Assembly (NCBI GenBank): GCA_035690905.1
Contig: DASSKA010000005.1
Coordinates: 1 to 11,654, forward strand
Source of the DNA: DASSKA01 sp035690905
GTDB lineage: Bacteria > Actinomycetota > Actinomycetes > Propionibacteriales > Nocardioidaceae
Length of the DNA: 11,654 bases
Direction of reading: 5' to 3'
Under the pieces are notes generated by a model. It saw only the letters and a program-made list of their open reading frames with translations, was not told where the DNA came from and did no database searches. Each line of letters begins with the position of its first letter. The first letter of the stretch is position 1. Below are positions 7,359-11,654 of the stretch, piece after piece. Position numbers and translations under genes: made by a program.

Positions 7359-7377
7359 TTCCCTTTGCCATGGGAAG
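7358..7377. repeat. Third inverted repeat of the cluster, before the reductase stop
   Basis: CTTCCC (7358-7363) pairs with GGGAAG (7372-7377) across an 8-base loop. The sequence CCCTTTGCCATGGG (7361-7374) closely matches CCCTTTACCAGGG at 7299-7311, so the first and third repeats share ancestry or a bound factor. On the minus strand it lies 20 bases past the reductase stop and could end that transcript. Confidence 0.5.
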
Positions 7378-7396
7378 TGGTGGCGGTCGGGACTGC

Positions 7397-8389
7397 TCAG
7401 ACGTGGACGGCGGTCATCCCGGCCTCGTGGTAGCGCTCCCCGGCGGCCACGCCCCGCGGCGCCACGGCGTCGATCGCGTCCAGCTCCTCGCGTGCCAGCG
7501 GCACGTCCAGCGCGCCGAGGTTCTCCTCGAGGTACTTCACGTGCTTGGTGCCGGGGATGGTGACGATGTCCTTGCCCCGCGACAGCACCCAGGCGATGGC
7601 CAGCTGCGAAGGCGTCACGCCCTTGCGCTCGGCCAGCTCGGTGACCTTGTCCACCACGGCGAGGTTCGCGTCGAAGTTCTCTGCGGAGAACCGCGGCGAG
7701 CGGCGCCGCCAGTCGTCCTCGGCGAGGTCGTCGCGGCTGCGGATCGCGCCGGACAGGAAGCCGCGCCCGAGGGGAGAGTAGGCCACGAAGCCGATGCCCA
7801 GCTCCCGGACGGTCTCCAGCACGCCGTTGTCCTCCACGTCGCGGGAGAACAGGGAGTACTCCGTCTGCACCGCCGACAGCGGATGCGCGCTGTGCGCGCG
7901 CCGGATCGTCTCCGGAGCCGCCTCGGAGACGCCGAGGTAGCGCACCTTCCCGGCGGAGACCAGCTCGCCGAGCGCGCCGAAGGTCTCCTCGACGGGCACA
8001 TCGGGGTCCACCCGGTGCTGGTAGTACAGGTCGACGTGGTCGAGGCCGAGCCGCTGCAGGGATCCCTCGATCGCGTTGCGGAGGTACTCCGGGCGACCGT
8101 TCACCGAGCCGGTCAGGTGGCCGTCGGCGTCCACCTCGTTGCCGAACTTGCTGGCGAGTACGACGTGGTCACGGCGACCCGCGAGCGCGGAGCCGACCAG
8201 CCGCTCGTTCGACCACGGCCCGTACATGTCCGCGGTGTCCAGGTGCGTGACCCCCAGCTCCAGCGCCCGGTGGATCGTCGCGGTGGACTCGTCCTGGTCG
8301 CCACCTGGGTAGGCGAACGACATGCCCATGCAGCCCAGGCCGATCTCGCTGACGGTCAGTCCCTGGTCTCCGAGGCGGCGTTCCCGCAT
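7397..8389 (-). CDS. Aldo/keto reductase (NADPH-dependent oxidoreductase)
   Basis: This 330-residue cytoplasmic TIM-barrel enzyme probably reduces aldehydes or ketones with NADPH. The catalytic tetrad is complete: Asp51, Tyr56, Lys81 and His125, within LDTADMYG, ASKFGN and YYQHRVD. IGLGCMGMS (16-24) and YYQHRVDPDVP match the YakC/AKR13-like group. SRGKDIVTIPGTK near the C-terminus is the cofactor phosphate-binding loop. I chose ATG at 8389 because GGAGGG stands six bases before it and the family N-terminus then starts normally with MRERRLG. The longer frame from 8449 would add 20 residues with no family counterpart. It is convergent with the MarR gene and divergent from the mutase, and its own promoter was not evident. 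The physiological substrate cannot be predicted; a link to acyl-CoA metabolism is only positional. Confidence 0.93.
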   Translation of the reverse strand: MRERRLGDQGLTVSEIGLGCMGMSFAYPGGDQDESTATIHRALELGVTHLDTADMYGPWSNERLVGSALAGRRDHVVLASKFGNEVDADGHLTGSVNGRPEYLRNAIEGSLQRLGLDHVDLYYQHRVDPDVPVEETFGALGELVSAGKVRYLGVSEAAPETIRRAHSAHPLSAVQTEYSLFSRDVEDNGVLETVRELGIGFVAYSPLGRGFLSGAIRSRDDLAEDDWRRRSPRFSAENFDANLAVVDKVTELAERKGVTPSQLAIAWVLSRGKDIVTIPGTKHVKYLEENLGALDVPLAREELDAIDAVAPRGVAAGERYHEAGMTAVHV

Positions 8390-8395
8390 CGTTGT

Positions 8396-8401
8396 CCCTC
8401 C
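8396..8401 (-). promoter_or_regulatory. Ribosome binding site deciding the reductase start
   Basis: On the minus strand GGAGGG stands six bases before the ATG at 8389. It is a near-ideal anti-16S match and favours this start over the in-frame ATG 60 bases upstream. Confidence 0.75.
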
Positions 8402-8459
8402 TTCGTCGTACGGCGAACCCAGCCCGTGCCCGGGGAAACCGGTGGCCAAACAGGGGGCG

Positions 8460-8502
8460 GGGTGGTTTCGAGACGCTCACTTCGTTCACACCTCAACCAC
8501 CC
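8460..8502. repeat. Imperfect palindromic intergenic repeat, Nocardioides-type
   Basis: GGGTGGTT (8460-8467) and AACCACCC (8495-8502) are exact 8-base arms. Between them lie TCGAGACG, then GCTCAC-TTC-GTTCAC, which is a short near-direct repeat, then ACCTC. From memory, many Nocardioides and related genomes carry numerous copies of this layout with a CGCTCGCTTCGCTCGC centre. This copy has a more diverged centre. It lies in the divergent reductase-mutase gap, 14 bases upstream of the mutase -35. No other copy was seen in the window, and the function is unknown. Confidence 0.55.
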
Positions 8503-8516
8503 GGGGCGGGGGTGCG

Positions 8517-8545
8517 TTGAGGCGGGTAGTAGGACGTCCTAGTAT
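8517..8545 (+). promoter_or_regulatory. Promoter of the acyl-CoA mutase gene
   Basis: The -35 element TTGAGG (8517-8522) and the -10 element TAGTAT (8540-8545) are separated by exactly 17 bases and fit the vegetative sigma-factor consensus of actinobacteria. Transcription would start near 8552, giving a leader of about 48 bases. The spacer and the first bases of the -10 are covered by a palindrome, so the promoter is probably repressible. Confidence 0.7.
8527..8544. promoter_or_regulatory. Operator-like palindrome over the mutase promoter
   Basis: TAGGACGTCCTA (8530-8541) is a perfect 12-bp palindrome. After one non-matching base on each side, TA at 8527-8528 and at 8543-8544 extend the symmetry to 18 bp. 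It overlaps the spacer and the first two bases of the -10, the classic place for a TetR- or MarR-type dimer to block RNA polymerase. The regulator is not known; the MarR protein at 6769-7275 is one candidate. Confidence 0.65.
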
Positions 8546-8589
8546 TTCTGTGAGGGCCGAACCGCGAACGCCGCCCCGCCCGTCGTACT

Positions 8590-8596
8590 GGAGGAG
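8590..8596 (+). promoter_or_regulatory. Ribosome binding site of the mutase gene
   Basis: GGAGGAG lies three to five bases before the ATG at 8600, depending on which GGAGG/AGGAG register pairs. It fixes the start codon and predicts efficient translation. Confidence 0.75.
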
Positions 8597-8599
8597 CGC

Positions 8600-10360
8600 A
8601 TGACCGAACAGACCGGCGCCGGTTCCGCGCGCGAGCGCTGGCAGGAGCGCTACGCCAAGTCCCGGGTGCGGGACGCGGACTTCACCACGCTGTCCGGCAT
8701 GGAGGTCGACCCGGCGTACGGCCCGGCCGACGCCGCCGAGGAGGCCGCCTACCCCCGCTTCGAGACCGTCGGCTGGCCCGGGGAGTTCCCGTTCACGCGC
8801 GGGCTGTACCCGACCGGCTACCGCGGCCGGACCTGGACGATCCGGCAGTTCGCCGGCTTCGGGAACGCCGAGCAGACCAACGAGCGCTACAAGATGATCC
8901 TCGGCCGGGGCGGCGGCGGGCTCTCGATCGCGTTCGACATGCCGACCCTGATGGGGCGCGACTCCGACGACGCCAAGAGCCTCGGCGAGGTCGGCCACTG
9001 CGGCGTCGCCGTCGACTCGACCGCGGACATGGACGTGCTCTTCCGCGGCATCCCGCTCGGCGACGTCACCACGTCGATGACCATCTCCGGTCCGGCGGTG
9101 CCGGTGTTCTGCATGTACCTCGCCGCCGCCGAGCGGCAGGGCGTGGACATCGGCACCCTGAACGGCACCCTGCAGACCGACATCTTCAAGGAGTACATCG
9201 CCCAGAAGGAGTGGCTGTTCGCGCCGCAGCCGCACCTGCGCCTGATCGGCGACCTGATGGAGTACTGCGCGGACAAGATCCCCGACTACAAGCCGCTGTC
9301 GGTGTCCGGCTACCACATCCGCGAGGCCGGCTCGACGGCCGCGCAGGAGCTCGCGTTCACGCTCGCCGACGGGTTCGCGTACGTCGAGCTGGGGCTGTCG
9401 CGGGGCCTGGACGTGGACGTGTTCGCACCCGGCCTGTCGTTCTTCTTCGACAGCCACATCGACTTCTTCGAGGAGATCGCCAAGTTCCGCGCCGCCCGCC
9501 GGATCTGGGCGACCTGGCTTCGGGACGTGTACGGCGCGAAGACCGACCGCGCGCAGTGGCTGCGTTTCCACACCCAGACGGCCGGTGTCTCGCTGACCGC
9601 GCAGCAGCCGTACAACAACGTGGTGCGCACCGGCCTCGAGGCGCTGGCCGCCGTGCTCGGCGGCACCAACTCCTTGCACACCAACGCGCTCGACGAGACG
9701 CTGGCGCTGCCCAGCGAGCAGGCCGCTGAGATCGCGCTGCGCACCCAGCAGGTGATCATGGAGGAGACCGGCGTGGTCAACGTCGCCGACCCGCTCGGCG
9801 GGTCCTGGTACGTCGAGGCGCTCACCGACAAGATCGAGGCCGAGGCGTACGCCATCTTCGACAAGATCCTGGCCCTGGGCGGGTCGACGCTGCGCGCTCA
9901 GCAGCACGAGGAGCTCGCCTCCGTCGTACGGCGGAACAGCGGGGACGCGCAGCACGGCCAGTGGCCCATCACCGAAGGAATCCTCCGCGGCATCGAGGAG
10001 GGCTGGTTCATGTCGGAGATCGCCGAGGCGGCCTTCGTCTACCAGAAGGCGCTGGAGAAGCGGGACAAGAAGATCGTCGGCGTGAACTGCCACGAGGAGT
10101 CGGTGACCCACGGTCTGGAGATCCTGCGGGTCTCCCACGAGGTGGAGACCGAGCAGGTCCGCCAGCTTGCCGAGCGCCGTACCTCTCGCGACCAGGCCGC
10201 GGTCGACGCCGCCCTGGCGCGGATGGTCGATGTCGCGCGCACCGAGGAGAACATGATCCCCGCGATGCTCGAGGCCTGCCGCGTGGAGGCCACGCTCGGC
10301 GAGATCTGTGACGCGCTGCGCGCAGAGTGGGGCGAGTACCGCGAGCCTGCCCGGTTCTGA
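8600..10360 (+). CDS. icmA: Acyl-CoA mutase large subunit, isobutyryl-CoA mutase type (IcmA)
   Basis: This 586-residue protein is the substrate-binding TIM barrel of the methylmalonyl-CoA mutase family. It should interconvert isobutyryl-CoA and n-butyryl-CoA by radical carbon-skeleton rearrangement with adenosylcobalamin. Compared with Propionibacterium methylmalonyl-CoA mutase, Tyr75, Arg82, Thr85, Arg87, Tyr243 and His244 correspond to Tyr70, Arg77, Thr80, Arg82, Tyr238 and His239 here. The two specificity residues differ: Tyr89 is Phe84 and Arg207 is Gln202. Phe/Gln at this 118-residue spacing is the known isobutyryl-CoA mutase signature. The chain ends after the barrel and its helical tail, with no DxHxxG B12 domain, so a separate IcmB-like small subunit is needed and is not in the window. 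ATG 8600 has a strong ribosome binding site and its own promoter. MeaB at 817 could be its chaperone. A related branched acyl-CoA mutase specificity remains possible. Confidence 0.9.
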   Translation: MTEQTGAGSARERWQERYAKSRVRDADFTTLSGMEVDPAYGPADAAEEAAYPRFETVGWPGEFPFTRGLYPTGYRGRTWTIRQFAGFGNAEQTNERYKMILGRGGGGLSIAFDMPTLMGRDSDDAKSLGEVGHCGVAVDSTADMDVLFRGIPLGDVTTSMTISGPAVPVFCMYLAAAERQGVDIGTLNGTLQTDIFKEYIAQKEWLFAPQPHLRLIGDLMEYCADKIPDYKPLSVSGYHIREAGSTAAQELAFTLADGFAYVELGLSRGLDVDVFAPGLSFFFDSHIDFFEEIAKFRAARRIWATWLRDVYGAKTDRAQWLRFHTQTAGVSLTAQQPYNNVVRTGLEALAAVLGGTNSLHTNALDETLALPSEQAAEIALRTQQVIMEETGVVNVADPLGGSWYVEALTDKIEAEAYAIFDKILALGGSTLRAQQHEELASVVRRNSGDAQHGQWPITEGILRGIEEGWFMSEIAEAAFVYQKALEKRDKKIVGVNCHEESVTHGLEILRVSHEVETEQVRQLAERRTSRDQAAVDAALARMVDVARTEENMIPAMLEACRVEATLGEICDALRAEWGEYREPARF

Positions 10361-10363
10361 GTC

Positions 10364-11654
10364 CTACTTGAACGTGGCGACCGCGGCCAGCCAGGCACCG
10401 GTGGCCGTCCCGTTGCCGGTGGCCGAGCCGCCGGTCGGGAACTGGTAGGCGCGACTCAGGTACATGCTGCCCACGGACTGCGACTCCGCCAGCGTCCAGC
10501 CCGACGACCAGGTCGGACTGCCGGTGCCGACAGGGACGGACACGGCCGCGTAGGCCATGTCGCTACCCGTGGACACGGGCGCCGCGCCGGTGGAGAAGGT
10601 GGTCCCCGCACCGGTGGCCGTGGCGTCGGCGTCGAGGCTGGTCACGCCGGAGAACTCGGCGCCGCCGAAGCGGTAGCTGGTTGCCGACGGGAACGTGGCG
10701 GTGATCTTGTCGTTGGCCGCCAGGCTGGTGCTCAGCACGCCGGACAGCAGCACCAGCCGGTTCCCGCTGCCGTCGGACACGTCCGCGACCGGCGAGTAGG
10801 TGTTGCCCTTGCTGTCGGTGGCGGAGACCGGGCCGCTGCTGGTGCCTGCGAGCTGCAGGGTCAGCACCACCATGTCTCCGGCCTGGACACCGGCGGAGCG
10901 CCACACGGTGATGTAGCCGGAGGTGTGCGTGCTCGTCGAGTAGTTGTTGGCCACGGTGTTGACGTACTTCGGCGTCGAGGAGGTCGACGACGAGGTGACG
11001 GTCACCGACTGGGTTGCGCTGGCCGAGAGGCTCGAGGTGTCGGTGACGGTGACCTTGACGGTGTAGGTGCCCGCGGTGCTGTAGGTGTGGGTGGCGGTGG
11101 CACTGGTCTGGGGTCCGGTGGTGGTGCCGTCGCCGAAGTCGAAGCTGTAGTTCAGGGTCTGGCCCTGCGGGTCGCTGGAGGCGCCGGCGTCGGCGGTGAC
11201 GGCGAGGGGTGCGGTGCCGGTGGTCGGCGTGACGCTCAGCTTGGCCGTCGGGGCCTGGCTCGTCGAGGAGGACGTGCCCTGGAACTCGTAGGCGCCGAGG
11301 TCGTCGTAGAGCCGCGGGCCCTCGGCGGAGGTGTTCGGCGTGCCCGGGTCGTCGACCCGGGACTTGTGCAGGATGTCGGTGCTCTGCTCCCCGGAGACCC
11401 CGGAGTTGCCGCGGTCGATCGCGGGAGAGCCCGTGTCGATGGCCAGGTTGCCGCCGGAGGCGTTGACGAACTTCGGGTCGGCCGAGATGCCGTGCTTCTC
11501 CTGGCCGGAGGCGGCCTGCATGGCCGAGAGTGAGGTGTACCTCGTCCCTGCCCAGGCGTACATCGTGCCGCTCTTGGTCAGCCAGACCAGGTTGTGGTCG
11601 ACGGTCGTGCTCGCCGGTGCGGAGTCCCAGATCCCGATGTTCCCGGTGCGCCGG
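10364..11654 (-). CDS. Secreted-type beta-helix/PKD-domain protein, N-terminus beyond window
   Basis: The frame is open to the right edge, giving the C-terminal 429 residues of a larger protein; the ATG at 11563 is internal. Residues ~1-125 look like the end of a right-handed parallel beta-helix: ISADPKFVN (56-64), GSPAIDRG (75-82) and DDLGAYE (117-123) are typical closing motifs of pectate-lyase-like or polysaccharide-associated proteins. A Ser/Thr linker leads to a PKD domain (about 134-222) with FDFGDG (171-176) and HTYSTAGTYTVKVTVTD (189-205). A second Ser/Thr linker leads to a ~200-residue all-beta C-terminal domain with DSKGNTYSPVADV, which I do not recognise by name. No sorting signal or C-terminal membrane segment is present. 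Secretion is expected from the domains, but the signal peptide is outside the window. The catalytic role, if any, lies upstream. Confidence 0.85.
   Translation of the reverse strand, partial: RRTGNIGIWDSAPASTTVDHNLVWLTKSGTMYAWAGTRYTSLSAMQAASGQEKHGISADPKFVNASGGNLAIDTGSPAIDRGNSGVSGEQSTDILHKSRVDDPGTPNTSAEGPRLYDDLGAYEFQGTSSSTSQAPTAKLSVTPTTGTAPLAVTADAGASSDPQGQTLNYSFDFGDGTTTGPQTSATATHTYSTAGTYTVKVTVTDTSSLSASATQSVTVTSSSTSSTPKYVNTVANNYSTSTHTSGYITVWRSAGVQAGDMVVLTLQLAGTSSGPVSATDSKGNTYSPVADVSDGSGNRLVLLSGVLSTSLAANDKITATFPSATSYRFGGAEFSGVTSLDADATATGAGTTFSTGAAPVSTGSDMAYAAVSVPVGTGSPTWSSGWTLAESQSVGSMYLSRAYQFPTGGSATGNGTATGAWLAAVATFK

Noticed and set aside
7370..8542. 390-residue plus-strand frame opposite the aldo/keto reductase
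   Set aside because: The minus strand has the full reductase tetrad and a good ribosome binding site. The plus frame has no recognisable domain.
8552..8599. Cobalamin riboswitch upstream of the B12-dependent mutase
   Set aside because: The predicted leader is only about 48 bases and contains no B12-box-like sequence or room for the aptamer.
8486..10138. 550-residue minus-strand frame opposite icmA
   Set aside because: It is a mirror of the mutase codons with compositionally biased sequence and no motif.
10925..11533. 202-residue plus-strand frame opposite the PKD gene
   Set aside because: It is Gly/Arg/Val low-complexity sequence. The minus strand encodes a clear PKD domain in the same region.
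1..11654. Mobile element, prophage, CRISPR array or defence system
   Set aside because: No transposase, integrase, terminal repeats, target duplications, spaced direct repeats or effector/nuclease domains were seen. All genes share similar codon bias.

Overview
This is a high-GC actinobacterial chromosome segment, most like Nocardioides or another Propionibacteriales genus. The evidence is the strong G/C bias at third codon positions, GTG starts that overlap the preceding stop as GTGA, a probable leaderless promoter, and an intergenic palindromic repeat (8460-8502) of a type I recall from Nocardioides genomes. The genus is an inference.

Left part (1-1776): the 3' part of an acetyl-CoA acetyltransferase (thiolase) gene overlaps meaB, which encodes the GTPase chaperone of B12-dependent acyl-CoA mutases. 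Middle part (1892-6743): after a 115-bp gap with two short inverted repeats, a tightly overlapping operon encodes two different ABC ATPases and one 1081-residue FtsX/MacB-type permease. A MarR-family regulator follows (6769-7275). The 121-bp gap between its stop and the convergent aldo/keto reductase gene (7397-8389, minus strand) is packed with three related inverted repeats.

Right part: the divergent 210-bp region upstream of the reductase holds the recurrent-type repeat and a well-formed promoter whose spacer and -10 are overlapped by a perfect 12-bp palindrome. That promoter drives a 586-residue acyl-CoA mutase large subunit (8600-10360). Its substrate-pocket pair, F84 and Q202, marks it as isobutyryl-CoA mutase type (IcmA), not methylmalonyl-CoA mutase. 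It has no B12-binding domain, and no small subunit is encoded in the window. Only 3 bases beyond its stop, a convergent gene (10364 to the right edge, minus strand) encodes the C-terminal part of a probably secreted beta-helix/PKD protein.

Thiolase, MeaB and IcmA fit together in short-chain and branched acyl-CoA metabolism: butyryl/isobutyryl-CoA interconversion, acetoacetyl-CoA cleavage, and mutase protection. From memory, and not checkable here, Streptomyces coelicolor has the same order over a longer stretch: epimerase, thiolase and meaB, then a MarR gene, then icmA. If so, the ABC operon and the reductase sit inside a partly conserved neighbourhood. I see no CRISPR array, tRNA, rRNA, transposase or phage gene, and no convincing wholly new system. 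The least explained features are the palindrome cluster at 7300-7377, the operator-like palindrome at the icmA promoter, and the two-ATPase transporter with an AbrB-like tail.
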